In this document: piece by piece, positions 8,825 to 17,853 of the stretch | How positions within the stretch are numbered: position 1 is the stretch's first letter | Layout: the number at the start of each line of letters is the position of its first letter | NCBI RefSeq assembly: GCF_002099195.1 | Contig: NZ_NBYX01000002.1 | Location: 310,001 to 374,000 of the forward strand | Direction: 5' to 3' | Origin: Burkholderia puraquae | GTDB taxonomy: Bacteria > Pseudomonadota > Gammaproteobacteria > Burkholderiales > Burkholderiaceae | Length of the DNA: 64,000 nucleotides | Translations under genes and position numbers: made by a program | Notes under the pieces: generated by a model | Databases searched by the model: none | Seen by the model: the letters and a program-made list of their open reading frames with translations, nothing else | What the model was told of the DNA's origin: nothing

Positions 8825-11329
8825 ATGGCTGACCTTGCGGCATTCATTCGAACCCCGTTTTTCCTGCAAGACAAGCGCCTGCTCACGCTGTCTTTCCCTC
8901 ACGACGACGCACCCTCGGTCACCGACTCGTACGGCCGGCATCGTCCGGCGCGGCTGGTCGCCGAGCGGCTCGTCGCGCACGAGGGGCTCGGGATCGATTT
9001 CACGTTCGAACTGACGCTGTTGTCGGGCGAGGCGGGCGTCACGCTGGTCGACATGCTGGGCAAACTGCTCGCTGTGTCGATGGTGCGCCCCGATGGCGGC
9101 CTGCGTTATTTCACCGGTTATTGCACGGAGTTTTCGCTCGTTCGCAATGACGATTCGGTCGCGGAATATCGTGCGGTGCTGCGCCCGTGGAGCCACTTCC
9201 TGCAAACGCGCGTGAACAACCGCCTGTTCCTCGGGCAATCGCTCCAGCAGCAGATCGGCACGCTGCTCGCCGATTACCAGGGGCTCGCGCCGTCGTGGGA
9301 ATGGCGTGTGCGCGGTGACGATCCGGCACGCACGATGAACGTTCAGGGTGGCGGCCAGGGCGAAAGCGACTGGAACTACATCGTTCGCCATCTGGAAGCC
9401 GCCGGTTGCCTGTACTGGTGGGAACATGACGAGAAGGGGCTGAAGCTGATCGTCGGTGACGACAGCACGGTGCAGTGCCCGGCCATCGACGGCCGTTCGC
9501 CGGAGATCCGCTTCCAGACGCACGACGGCCCGATGGCCGCGGACGCCATTTCGCAATGGTCCGCGGTACGGTCGCTGTCCGCGGGCAGTTACAGCGCGAC
9601 GGCGTTCGACTTCAAGGCGCCGCATGCCGCAAGTGCGCAGATACCCACGCTTCACCCGCCGGGTGTCGCGCCGCAGGTCGAGCACCACGAGTACGTGGGG
9701 CACTACGGTTTCGTGAAGGAAACGCGCTCCGGCGATGCGCTGGCGCGCGTGCGCATGGAAGAGATCGAAGCCGCGGCTTCGCGTTTCGACGCGGCCGGCA
9801 ACCATCACGGCATCGTGCCCGGCCGCTGGTTCCAGCTGTCCGACCACTTCAGCACGTCGTCGGGCAGCCCGGAGGACCACCGCTACCTGATCCTCGAGGC
9901 CCGTCACGAAGCGGCGAACAATTATCTGCAGGCCGACGGCAAGCCCGAATATCGCAACCGCTTCGTCGCGGGCCTGCGGCATACGCCGTGGCGCCCGGGC
10001 CGCGGGTTCAACAGTGAACCCGTGCGGGTGCTGGCGCCGCAAACCGCGACCGTCGCGGGCGCGAAGGGCGCCGGCAGCGTCGACGTCGACGAGTACGGTC
10101 GGGTCTGCATCGTGTACCACTGGGATCGTGCGGCGCAGACCAGCGCCCGGATTCGCGTGGCTGCCGGCTGGGCCGGCGGCGAGAAAGGCATGATCGCGCA
10201 TCCCCGTGTGGGCAGCGAGGTGGTCGTGATGTGCCTCGACGGCAATCCCGACCGGCCGATCGTGGCGGGCACCACGTACAACGCGGAACGGATGCCGCCG
10301 TGGGCGCTGCCCGACCAGCAGGTGCTGACGGGGCTGCGCAGCCGCGAGTTGTCGGGCGACAGCGGCAATGCAGCGGGCGGACGCTCGAATCACGTGCTGC
10401 TCGACGACACGCCGCAACAGCTCCAGCTGAAGCTGCGCAGCGATACCGACGCCAGCGAACTGACGTTGGGGCACAACGTCCGCATCGACAAGACGCAGGG
10501 GCGCACCGATCAGCGCGCGCGCGGTTTCGAGTTGCGGACCGACGCGCACGGTGCGGTTCGGGCGGCCAAGGGCCTGCTGGTGACCAGCGAAGCGCGCTAC
10601 GACGCACGCGCCCATGCGACCGACATCGACGAAACCGTCGCGCGCCTCGAGAAGGCGCACGACCTGCATGAATCGCTGTCGGGTTCCGCGCACGATGTGA
10701 AGGCGCAGGCGTCCGGCGACCAGGATGCCGTCCACCAGGCGCTCAGGACGCAGAACGACGGCCTCAAGGGCAGCGGCGGCAATCCGCAGCAGGGCGAGTT
10801 TCCGGAGTTCGCGCAGCCGTTCCTGGCGCTCGCCAGCCCGGCGGGCATCCTGGCCACGACGACGGGGTCGACCCATGTCGCGAGCGACCAGCACGTCGCG
10901 CTGACGAGCGGCGCCCACACGAGCATCGGCGCGGGCAAGAGCCTGCTGGTCAGCGCACAGGAGGCGGTACGCGTCGCCGCGTTCGAAAAAGGCATCCGGC
11001 TCGTGGCGGCCGCCGCCGACATCGACATCCAGGCGCTGAAGGACAGCATCAACGTGCTGGCCAAGCTGGACGTGAAGGTCGATGCGAACCGCATCACCAT
11101 CACCGCAAAGGAAGAAGTCCTGATCAACGGCGGCACCAGCTATACGCGCTGGAACGGCAGCGGCATCGTCCATGGGACCAAGGGCGAATGGACTGCGCAT
11201 GCCGCGTCGCATACGTTCATCGGGCCGGACAGCCTGCCGGTGCCCGCGCAGGCATTCCCGGGAACGGCATGCGCACCGTGCATGGTCAATGCGGCGTCGA
11301 TGGCATCGCCATTCGCGGCCAAGGCTTGA
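8825..11329 (+). CDS. vgrG: type VI secretion tip protein VgrG
   Basis: An 834-residue VgrG. Domains in order: gp27-like/phage base-plate region (about 10-390), gp5-like OB-fold and beta-helix (about 400-560; VDVDEYGRVCIVYHWD and ARIRVAAGWAGGEKGMIAHPRVGSEVVV are typical), then a DUF2345 region (about 610-800, with GILATTTGSTHVASDQHVAL and QDAVHQALRTQND upstream). VgrG trimers form the puncturing tip of the type VI secretion apparatus and carry effectors. There is no enzymatic C-terminal extension, so cargo is delivered through an adaptor: the DUF4123 gene starts 13 bp downstream, followed by a lipoprotein and a Tle1-like lipase. No structural tss genes are in the window, so this is an orphan vgrG island. 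Confidence 0.96.
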   Translation: MADLAAFIRTPFFLQDKRLLTLSFPHDDAPSVTDSYGRHRPARLVAERLVAHEGLGIDFTFELTLLSGEAGVTLVDMLGKLLAVSMVRPDGGLRYFTGYCTEFSLVRNDDSVAEYRAVLRPWSHFLQTRVNNRLFLGQSLQQQIGTLLADYQGLAPSWEWRVRGDDPARTMNVQGGGQGESDWNYIVRHLEAAGCLYWWEHDEKGLKLIVGDDSTVQCPAIDGRSPEIRFQTHDGPMAADAISQWSAVRSLSAGSYSATAFDFKAPHAASAQIPTLHPPGVAPQVEHHEYVGHYGFVKETRSGDALARVRMEEIEAAASRFDAAGNHHGIVPGRWFQLSDHFSTSSGSPEDHRYLILEARHEAANNYLQADGKPEYRNRFVAGLRHTPWRPGRGFNSEPVRVLAPQTATVAGAKGAGSVDVDEYGRVCIVYHWDRAAQTSARIRVAAGWAGGEKGMIAHPRVGSEVVVMCLDGNPDRPIVAGTTYNAERMPPWALPDQQVLTGLRSRELSGDSGNAAGGRSNHVLLDDTPQQLQLKLRSDTDASELTLGHNVRIDKTQGRTDQRARGFELRTDAHGAVRAAKGLLVTSEARYDARAHATDIDETVARLEKAHDLHESLSGSAHDVKAQASGDQDAVHQALRTQNDGLKGSGGNPQQGEFPEFAQPFLALASPAGILATTTGSTHVASDQHVALTSGAHTSIGAGKSLLVSAQEAVRVAAFEKGIRLVAAAADIDIQALKDSINVLAKLDVKVDANRITITAKEEVLINGGTSYTRWNGSGIVHGTKGEWTAHAASHTFIGPDSLPVPAQAFPGTACAPCMVNAASMASPFAAKA

Positions 11330-11342
11330 GACAGGGCAACGA

Positions 11343-12245
11343 ATGACGAACGAGTTGAAGGCCGCGCGGGCGGTCGACGTGCTTCAGGCCGCGTTGTCGT
11401 CACAGGACGGGCTGCGTGCTTACGTCCTGATCGACGGTGCGTTGCTGAATACATTGCCGGATGAAGAAAAGGCGTCATGGCCCGCGTTTGTCGCGGCATC
11501 GCTGCTCGACAACGCCGACGACGATGCGAGAGTCGTCGGTCCGCTGCTGTTCGAATGGCAGCCTGCCGATGATAGGGCCGATGCAGTGGGCAAGACCGAT
11601 CCGCGTGACATTCCGTGGCAGGCGGCGAGCGTGCTGGTTTCGCCATTGACGCTCGCGCAACTGGCTGCGCATCTCGCGCCGATGGTGGATGTTCAGCTCG
11701 AGCAGATGGAGAGTGTGATGCTGATGCGCTTCTTCGATCCGCGCGTGTTCCCGTTCTGGCTCGAGATTCTGCCCGCGGCGCATCGCGCGTATCTGGCGCA
11801 AGGCGTGCGGCACTGGATTCATCTGGATACCGAACTGCAGATCCGGACGGCGGAAATCGCCGCGCCGGCCAACGTCAAGCAGGCTGCCGAGTTTCCGCTG
11901 CAGTTGTCCCAGGCACAGGAGGACGACCTGCTCGCGGCCTGTTATCCGTACACGATGATCGAGCGGCTGCGCGCCGAGAAGCCCGCGTTGCTGGCGTCGT
12001 TGCCGGCCGCGCAGCACTATGGTTTCGTGCGCGATCAGCTGGCGCGGTGCCACGCGCATGGTGCGGAAAGCGCGGTGTCGCTGCTGATTTACTGCGAACT
12101 GGCGCTACGGTACGGCCCGCGCTTCGACGAGCATCCGGCGATGGCCGCCGTGTTCGACGCGGTGGCGCAAGGGCAGGATTTTCCGCAGGCACTGGGGCTT
12201 GTGCCGGCGGAAGGCTGGCAGCAGATGCAGGAAGCGGCGGGTTAG
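11343..12245 (+). CDS. DUF4123 type VI effector adaptor (Tap/TEC-like)
   Basis: A 300-residue protein whose first ~130 residues match the DUF4123 layout (AYVLIDGALL at the N-terminus, then LFEWQPADD and LVSPLTLAQLAAHL). It ends with an acidic/helical C-terminal part. Proteins of this family are chaperone-adaptors that load a specific effector on to the cognate VgrG tip. It starts 13 bp after vgrG with no terminator between, and the Tle1-like effector follows two genes later, the usual vgrG-adaptor-effector order. I start at ATG 11343; the longer open frame reading through the end of vgrG is not credible. Confidence 0.9.
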   Translation: MTNELKAARAVDVLQAALSSQDGLRAYVLIDGALLNTLPDEEKASWPAFVAASLLDNADDDARVVGPLLFEWQPADDRADAVGKTDPRDIPWQAASVLVSPLTLAQLAAHLAPMVDVQLEQMESVMLMRFFDPRVFPFWLEILPAAHRAYLAQGVRHWIHLDTELQIRTAEIAAPANVKQAAEFPLQLSQAQEDDLLAACYPYTMIERLRAEKPALLASLPAAQHYGFVRDQLARCHAHGAESAVSLLIYCELALRYGPRFDEHPAMAAVFDAVAQGQDFPQALGLVPAEGWQQMQEAAG

Positions 12246-12337
12246 CGGCACAGGCGCGGCGCGTTGCCTTTATCGGGTTGGTTGGATGGACTGATCGGCC
12301 CCTGAATGAAATTGATTGGGAAAGAAGGATGTTCAAC

Positions 12338-13015
12338 ATGAACCGCTGCTGGATCACTTTGCTTTCCGTGATGGTTTTTTCCACGGCCGCATGCAGCAGG
12401 ACCACGGGCGATGCCGAAAAGGAAAGCCTGGCACCCGGCGACGCGAACAAGTGGAATGACCCGAACTACGACGTCATTACGGCGGGGTCGTTCAACTATA
12501 CGGACTACGATATTTACGGCGTCTACCTCCTGCCGCCGGACAAGAACAGCCTCGACGATGCGGCAAGCGCAGATGGGGCGAGTGCCACGCCGCGGAACGC
12601 GGCACGCTGGACAGGCGGCAGCGGGCAGAGACCGAGCCTCGCATGGGATCTTCGCTGGACCACCCCCCGCAAGTTCAAGGTGTGGTGGGAGCGGGTGGTC
12701 GACAAGCGCGCATTGGAAGCGTCGTCTCCGGATTACGACGAATACACGCATCGTGAAACCCGACCCGGGATGGCATGGTGTGAAGGCGAGATCACGATCA
12801 CGCGTCCGCCGGTCAAGGGCAAGAGCGGCGGTATCGTGTTGCACTTCTTCCCCGATGGCCATGTGGAAGGCGACATGAACTTCCAGGTCGATGGCCCGGA
12901 TCCGAAGGTGGCGCTTTCAGCGCGCGACGAGCAGCACAAGCTGACCGGCCGTGCCTGCCTGAAGGAAATTCCCAATCCGTTCTATGGGCGCAAGAAGCCG
13001 ACCCAATGGAATTGA
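12338..13015 (+). CDS. DUF3304-like lipoprotein, candidate immunity protein
   Basis: A 225-residue lipoprotein: short basic n-region, hydrophobic core and a lipobox-like STAAC with the acylated Cys near residue 19. The mature part contains Trp/Tyr-rich motifs such as ARWTGGSGQRPSLAWDLRW and KVWWERVVD, reminiscent of the DUF3304 family often found beside Tle lipases. I choose ATG 12338, which has AAGAAGG at about 9 nt; ATG 12329 abuts that sequence. Periplasmic lipoproteins next to type VI lipases are commonly their immunity factors, so this is the best candidate for self-protection against the downstream Tle1-like protein. That role is inferred from position. Confidence 0.82.
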   Translation: MNRCWITLLSVMVFSTAACSRTTGDAEKESLAPGDANKWNDPNYDVITAGSFNYTDYDIYGVYLLPPDKNSLDDAASADGASATPRNAARWTGGSGQRPSLAWDLRWTTPRKFKVWWERVVDKRALEASSPDYDEYTHRETRPGMAWCEGEITITRPPVKGKSGGIVLHFFPDGHVEGDMNFQVDGPDPKVALSARDEQHKLTGRACLKEIPNPFYGRKKPTQWN

Positions 13016-13051
13016 CGTTGGTCGCATTGCCGGAACAGGAGCGAAACCGCC

Positions 13052-14794
13052 ATGAGCAATCCCCCCATCATCAGACGCATCTCGGATCTCTCCCCTGCCG
13101 AGGATGCTATCCGAAGCGCCCAGCGCGAGATTCTTGATCCGCTGCTGATCGAGCAATGCAAGGAGTGCCCGAAGCCCGTGTGGTTCACGGCCTTCTTCGA
13201 CGGAACGGGCAACAACTTCGACCTGGACGGCCGCGGGTTGAAGGATGTCAAACTGACCAAGTACAGCAATATCGCGAAGCTCTGGCAATTTGCGCATGCC
13301 AAAGACAACGCGTTTCCCCGGACTGTCGCACGTTATGTCGAAGGTGTCGGCACGCCGTGCAGCAAAGTGGGGGATAGCGGAAAAGGTCTCGATAACGCGC
13401 TCGGTATGGCTGCCGCGAGAAAAGGCGAGTTGCGCATCCGATGGATGCTCGACGAACTCGACAAGCACGTGACCGGTCACATGCCGGCGGTGAGTCAGAT
13501 CAACCTGGCAGTATTCGGCTTCTCGCGCGGCGCGACGGAAGCGCGTGCCTTCGTTCGCATGCTGACCGAGCAACTCGCCGAGAATGTCGGCGGGCGGCTC
13601 TGGTGGAACAAGAAGAACATGAAGGGGCATCGCCCCGAATTGGTCGTCTATTTCCTGGGAATTCTCGATACGGTGTCGTCGACGGGTTTCGGCGGCAGCC
13701 GCCTCGAGACTGCGGCACCCGTCATCGTCATGCCTTTGCTCGGACCGCTCGGACCGTACGCCGGCGGTTACCTGGCCTACATCAACAAGGGAGGTCACGC
13801 TGAGTGGGCGAACGATATCCGCATTCCGGGCTATGTGCGGCAGTGCGTTCACTATGTGGCTTCCCAGGAGGTCCGGGAAAAATTTCCCAGTGACTCGGTG
13901 CGGGAAGACCAGAAGATTCCCGCGAACTGCCGCGAAGTGTTCTACCCGGGCATGCACTCGGACGTAGGCGGTGGTTACGAGCGCAATTACCAGGAAGGTC
14001 GAACCAACGAGCTGGCCAACGTCGCACTGAACAATCTCTATATCGAAGCCTGGAAAGCCGGCGTCCCGTTCCGTTCACCGCAGGAGGTGATGGCGGACGC
14101 CGGGCAGTTGTTCGAGATTTCCAAGGACCTCGAGGCCGCCTGGAATGTCTACATGGGCCAGGGAGGTGTCAAGAGCGCGGGAGTAGCGCCGAACAGCGAC
14201 AGGCTCGAGGCGCAGGTCATCTGGCACATGAACCGCTATTACCAGTGGCGGGCCAGCAGAAGCCGACGTCTGAAAGACGGACGTCTGAAACCGCCGGGTG
14301 GCGTGGACGATCATATGGCCATTACCGATCGCGAGTGGAATTACGATACGGATTGCCTGCGTCACGCGAACGGCGGCTATCTGACTGTATCTGTTTCGGA
14401 GCAGGAAAAAGCCATCGACGCGGCCGTCCGGGTCACAGGCAACTGGCTGGGGGGGATCGATCCCGCGGCGCGTGCGATCTTCGACAAGTTCTTCGATCAC
14501 TACGTGCACGACTCGATTGCCGGCTTCAAGAAGCAGATGGAAGACGGATACGTTGGCCCTGCCGAAATGAGCCGCTGGACGGTCAACCGACAGTACTTCA
14601 TGGGCAAGCGTGGCAACAGGTTCCTGTACTGGCGCTACGCAGGCGACAAGGCCGAGCATGCCGCCACGCAAGTGGCCAAGGCCGATCCGGCCAAGCAGCA
14701 GGACCCGACGGCGGCCAACGAGCCTCAGCTCGCCAGCAACCAGCCCGCGACGACCGGCAGCGATGCGCTGCCCGATGCGACGTCGACCGCCTGA
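13052..14794 (+). CDS. Tle1-like type VI phospholipase effector (DUF2235)
   Basis: A 580-residue alpha/beta hydrolase. Key residues: FDGTGNN at 49-55, the nucleophile elbow GFSRG with Ser158, an Asp at 206 in ILDTVSS, and His302 in HSDVGGGY, together a Ser-Asp-His triad of the DUF2235/Tle1 class. Characterised members are phospholipase A2-type effectors injected into the periplasm of competitors. The C-terminal ~40 residues are Ala/Gln/Asp-rich and probably disordered. No signal peptide, as expected for a type VI substrate. Downstream of vgrG, DUF4123 adaptor and a lipoprotein, so the four genes form an effector-delivery-immunity operon. Substrate class is inferred from family. Confidence 0.92.
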   Translation: MSNPPIIRRISDLSPAEDAIRSAQREILDPLLIEQCKECPKPVWFTAFFDGTGNNFDLDGRGLKDVKLTKYSNIAKLWQFAHAKDNAFPRTVARYVEGVGTPCSKVGDSGKGLDNALGMAAARKGELRIRWMLDELDKHVTGHMPAVSQINLAVFGFSRGATEARAFVRMLTEQLAENVGGRLWWNKKNMKGHRPELVVYFLGILDTVSSTGFGGSRLETAAPVIVMPLLGPLGPYAGGYLAYINKGGHAEWANDIRIPGYVRQCVHYVASQEVREKFPSDSVREDQKIPANCREVFYPGMHSDVGGGYERNYQEGRTNELANVALNNLYIEAWKAGVPFRSPQEVMADAGQLFEISKDLEAAWNVYMGQGGVKSAGVAPNSDRLEAQVIWHMNRYYQWRASRSRRLKDGRLKPPGGVDDHMAITDREWNYDTDCLRHANGGYLTVSVSEQEKAIDAAVRVTGNWLGGIDPAARAIFDKFFDHYVHDSIAGFKKQMEDGYVGPAEMSRWTVNRQYFMGKRGNRFLYWRYAGDKAEHAATQVAKADPAKQQDPTAANEPQLASNQPATTGSDALPDATSTA

Positions 14795-14826
14795 AGCCGC
14801 ACGCGGCAGCGAGCGGAAAACCTGAC

Positions 14827-14853
14827 GTCGCGGCAGACCGGATCTGCCGCGAC
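14827..14853. terminator. strong hairpin between Tle1-like gene and argO
   Basis: A perfect 11-bp inverted repeat (GTCGCGGCAGA at 14827-14837 and TCTGCCGCGAC at 14843-14853) with a 5-nt loop lies between two convergent genes. There is no T tract on either side, so it may be a Rho-assisted or bidirectional transcription stop or an mRNA 3'-end stabiliser. Confidence 0.55.
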
Positions 14854-14863
14854 ACCCCCTTCC

Positions 14864-15484
14864 TTACCGCAACTGCACGGCCGCGAGAAACAGCACCATG
14901 CTGCCGATCGCGCCATCCAGCACGCGCCACGCCACCGCCTTGCGGAACCACGGCGCCAGCAGTCGCGCACCGTAGCCGAGCCCGAGGAACCACACGACGC
15001 TGACCGTCATCGCGCCGATCGCGAACGCGAGCCGCGCGCCTTCCGGCTCGCGTGCGCCGGCCGTGCCGATCAGCAGGAACGTGTCGAGATACACGTGCGG
15101 GTTGAGCCACGTGAACGCGAGCGTCATCAGCACGATTGCCAGGCCGCTCTGCGGCGGCGGCGCGACCGCGTCGCCGCGCACGTCGAGCGTTTCGTGGCCC
15201 GGCTTGAACGCGCGGCGCAGCGCGTTGATGCCGAACCACGCGAGATAGGCGAGGCCGACGTACAGCACCGCGTGGACGAAGGTCGGATAGCGTTCGACGA
15301 GCGCCGAGGCGCCGCCGACGCCCGCGCCGATCAGGATCATGTCGGACAGCGCGCACAGCAGCACGATCTTGCCGACGTGCGAGCGCATGATGCCCTGCCG
15401 CAGCACGAATGCGTTCTGCGCGCCGATGGTGACGATGAGCGAACCGCAGAGTGCGGCGCCGTGGGAAAAAGCGAGCCAGTTCAT
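14864..15484 (-). CDS. argO: LysE/ArgO-type basic amino acid exporter
   Basis: A 206-residue membrane protein with about six transmembrane segments. The N-terminal stretch IVTIGAQNAFVLRQG is the LysE/ArgO hallmark, and SDMILIGAGVGG continues it. ArgO exports arginine (and canavanine or lysine) from the cytoplasm. It is divergent from the LysR gene at 15595, which encodes an ArgP/LysG-type regulator; this gene pair is the classic argO-argP arrangement, with ArgP activating the exporter when arginine or lysine is in excess. The 110-bp gap between them contains the AT-rich promoter region. Confidence 0.9.
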   Translation of the reverse strand: MNWLAFSHGAALCGSLIVTIGAQNAFVLRQGIMRSHVGKIVLLCALSDMILIGAGVGGASALVERYPTFVHAVLYVGLAYLAWFGINALRRAFKPGHETLDVRGDAVAPPPQSGLAIVLMTLAFTWLNPHVYLDTFLLIGTAGAREPEGARLAFAIGAMTVSVVWFLGLGYGARLLAPWFRKAVAWRVLDGAIGSMVLFLAAVQLR

Positions 15485-15594
15485 GGTGGGTGACAGCAGT
15501 AGAAGCAGTAGACGGATGAATCGGGTAGCGCTAGTCTGCGGTCAGCCTCAAAATAAGAGAAGCTAAATCACCTAATGCCGATTAAGGAAATCTA

Positions 15595-16488
15595 ATGCTC
15601 GACTACGCGTTGCTCGATGCCCTCGCGGCCGTGATCCGGCACGGCTCGTTCGAGCGGGCGGCCAAGGAGCTGAATGTCACGCCGTCTGCCGTGTCGCAGC
15701 GCGTGAAACTGCTGGAGGAGCGGGTCGGCAGCGTGCTCGTCAAGCGCGGGCAGCCGTGCGTCGCGACGACGTCGGGTGCGCTGCTGTGCCGGCATACCGA
15801 GCGCGTGCAACTGCTCGAGGCCGAGCTGGGCGGCCGGATGCCGGCGCTGCCGGGCCAGATCGCGAGCGCATGGCCGACGTTGCGCGTGGCGGTCAATGAC
15901 GACAGCGTCGCGACGTGGTTCATCGACGCGGTCGGGCCGTTCTGCACGGAGCGCGAGACGTTGCTCGACCTCGTGATCGACGACCAGGATTACACGGCGT
16001 CGCGCATTCGCGACGGCAGCGTGCAGGGCGCGGTGACCGCGCAGGCCGAGCCGATCCAGGGGTGCCGCTCGGAGCGGCTCGGGCGCATTCGCTATCGCGC
16101 GGTGTGCTCGCCGGTGTTTTACGAACGCTACTTCGGCGCGGGCATCACGCGCGATGCGCTGCGCCGCGCGCCGTGCGTGATGTTCAATCCGAAGGACGGG
16201 CTGCAGGCGCGTTTCATCCGGCGCGTGACGCGCGCAGATCTCGATCCGCCGCAGCACTGGATACCGCACGTCGCGGGCTACCTGCGCGCGTGCGAAACGG
16301 GATTGGGATGGGGAATGTGTCCGGACCGGATGGTCGATCGCCAACTGGCGGCGGGCGAACTGGTCGACATGTCGCGCGGGCGAACCGTCGACATCGATCT
16401 GTACTGGCAGAGCTGGCGCTTGTCGATCGGCTGGCTCGACGATTTCAGCGCGGCGCTGAAGGCGCGCGCCGCGCTATTTCTCGACTGA
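15595..16488 (+). CDS. argP: LysR-family regulator ArgP (LysG/IciA type)
   Basis: A 297-residue LysR regulator. The N-terminal winged HTH (residues 1-60) includes LDALAAVIRHGSFERAAKELNVTPSAVSQRVKLLEE, very close to ArgP/LysG. The effector domain covers about 90-290. ArgP senses arginine and lysine and controls argO. Start ATG 15595 follows AAGGAAA at short spacing. Divergent from argO, as expected. Little else could explain this pairing. Confidence 0.9.
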   Translation: MLDYALLDALAAVIRHGSFERAAKELNVTPSAVSQRVKLLEERVGSVLVKRGQPCVATTSGALLCRHTERVQLLEAELGGRMPALPGQIASAWPTLRVAVNDDSVATWFIDAVGPFCTERETLLDLVIDDQDYTASRIRDGSVQGAVTAQAEPIQGCRSERLGRIRYRAVCSPVFYERYFGAGITRDALRRAPCVMFNPKDGLQARFIRRVTRADLDPPQHWIPHVAGYLRACETGLGWGMCPDRMVDRQLAAGELVDMSRGRTVDIDLYWQSWRLSIGWLDDFSAALKARAALFLD

Positions 16489-16535
16489 TCGGCGACGCGA
16501 CGCGACGCGCGAGGTGCGCGCCGTGCGGCATTACA

Positions 16536-17282
16536 TCAGACGTGATGCAGGCCGTCGAAATCGACGATCTGGACGTGGCGGCCCTGCATTTCGATCAGGC
16601 CGCGCTTCTGGAATTTCGACAGCGTGCGGCTGACCGTTTCGAGCGTCATGCCGAGGTAGCTGCCGATGTCTTCGCGCGTCATCCGCAGGTTGAATTCCGA
16701 CGGCGAGTAACCGCGTTTCAGGTAGCGCGACGATACGTCGAGCAGGAAAGCGGCGACACGTTCTTCGGCATTCAGCGAGCCGAGCAGCATCGTTTGCGAC
16801 GTTTCACGCACGATCTGTTCGCTCATCAGCTTGTGCATGCGCAGTTGCATCGAGCCGGCTTCCGAGCACAGCGTCTTGAGCGCGCTGTACGGGATCACGC
16901 AGACGGAGCTGTCTTCCAGCGCGACCGCGGTGCGCGGATGCGTATCGTCGCAGATGCCGTCAAGGCCGAGCGCTTCGCCGGCGAGATGCAGGCCCGTGAC
17001 CTGCTCGCGGCCGTCGTGGCGCGTCGCGACGGTTTTCAGCGAGCCCGAGCGCACCGCGTACAGGTTGTCGAATGCGTCGCCTTCGCGGAACAGCGCTTCG
17101 CCGCGCTTGACGGGGCGCGCCGCGCAGATGACCGACTCGAGGCGACTGAGCGCTTCGGGCGCCAGGCCCTGCGGCATGCACAGGTGCCGCATGGCGCACG
17201 ACGAGCAGTGTGCAGCCTGGCGAGGAGCCCAGCTGCCGGCATGAGGCGTGGCGGCGGGACGTGTGGCGACGGGCGTCAGCAT
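16536..17282 (-). CDS. fnr: Fnr-type oxygen-sensing regulator (Crp/Fnr family)
   Basis: A 248-residue Crp/Fnr protein with all four presumed [4Fe-4S] ligands: Cys26, Cys29, Cys35 (C-x2-C-x5-C in HCSSCAMRHLCMP) and Cys111 in LDGICDD. The cAMP-like beta-roll follows (about 40-150), then the dimer helix and HTH with ETVSR, the Glu-Ser-Arg trio that reads TTGAT half-sites. So it should switch anaerobic and microaerobic genes on cluster loss by oxygen. Symbols fnr, anr and fnrL are used for such proteins. It lies 104 bp before a universal stress protein gene in the same orientation order usp-fnr. Confidence 0.92.
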   Translation of the reverse strand: MLTPVATRPAATPHAGSWAPRQAAHCSSCAMRHLCMPQGLAPEALSRLESVICAARPVKRGEALFREGDAFDNLYAVRSGSLKTVATRHDGREQVTGLHLAGEALGLDGICDDTHPRTAVALEDSSVCVIPYSALKTLCSEAGSMQLRMHKLMSEQIVRETSQTMLLGSLNAEERVAAFLLDVSSRYLKRGYSPSEFNLRMTREDIGSYLGMTLETVSRTLSKFQKRGLIEMQGRHVQIVDFDGLHHV

Positions 17283-17385
17283 GATCGTTTACTCCGGCGT
17301 TGAATCGACGGAATCATTGTCCCACCGCAACTTGCCGCTGTCGGGTGACAAAACGTCGCGACCGGGCGCACAAGCCGAACGCGGC

Positions 17386-17853
17386 TTACGCGGCCGGTTC
17401 GTCGACGTTGGAAGCCGCCGGAATCAGCAGCACGGGCAGCGTCGCGTGGCGCACGCATTGCTCGGCGATGCTGCCGAGCACGAGACGGCGGAACCCGCGG
17501 CGGCCGTGCGTGCCGAGCACGAGGAGATCGGCACCGAACGCCTTTGCGCCGTCGAGGATCAGCGACGATACGTCGTTGAGCGACGTCGCTTCGCCCAGCC
17601 GCGTATCGCCTTTCACGCCCGCTGCCTGCATCAGCGCCGTGAAATCCTTCGCGAGTGCGTTGCCCTGTGCGACGAGCTGATCGCGCAGCACGGACGGATC
17701 GTAGCCGGGCACGTTGTAGTAGATCGCGGCGTTCTCGACGACGTAAAACGGTTGCAGCTCGGCGCCATGCGATTTCGCGAGCGCCAGCGCGGCATCGAAC
17801 GCATGGCGGGACGTGTCGCTGCCGTCGACGGCAACCAGAATACGCTTGTACAT
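17386..17853 (-). CDS. universal stress protein UspA family
   Basis: A 155-residue single Usp domain beginning MYKRILVAVDGSDTSRHAFD, with the ATP-binding signature GTHGRRGFRRLVLGSIAEQ near the C-terminus (G-x2-G-x9-G-S). Binds ATP and is usually made in stationary phase or low oxygen; several burkholderial usp genes answer to Fnr-type control. Start ATG 17853; the frame is open far upstream but only the Usp domain is conserved. Adjacent to the Fnr-type gene on the same strand; co-regulation is plausible but no clear TTGAT-N4-ATCAA site is seen upstream. Confidence 0.93.
   Translation of the reverse strand: MYKRILVAVDGSDTSRHAFDAALALAKSHGAELQPFYVVENAAIYYNVPGYDPSVLRDQLVAQGNALAKDFTALMQAAGVKGDTRLGEATSLNDVSSLILDGAKAFGADLLVLGTHGRRGFRRLVLGSIAEQCVRHATLPVLLIPAASNVDEPAA

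Noticed and set aside
8747..11212. 821-codon minus-strand frame opposite vgrG
   Set aside because: Composition (Arg, Ala, His-rich) is that of an antisense frame; VgrG is unambiguous on the plus strand.
11172..11342. Extended N-terminus for the DUF4123 protein
   Set aside because: It reads through the 3' end of vgrG in another frame; ATG 11343 gives a family-like start.
17286..17330. Candidate Fnr box upstream of the Fnr-type gene (TTGAATCGACGGAATCA)
   Set aside because: Half-site spacing and sequence do not match TTGAT-N4-ATCAA.
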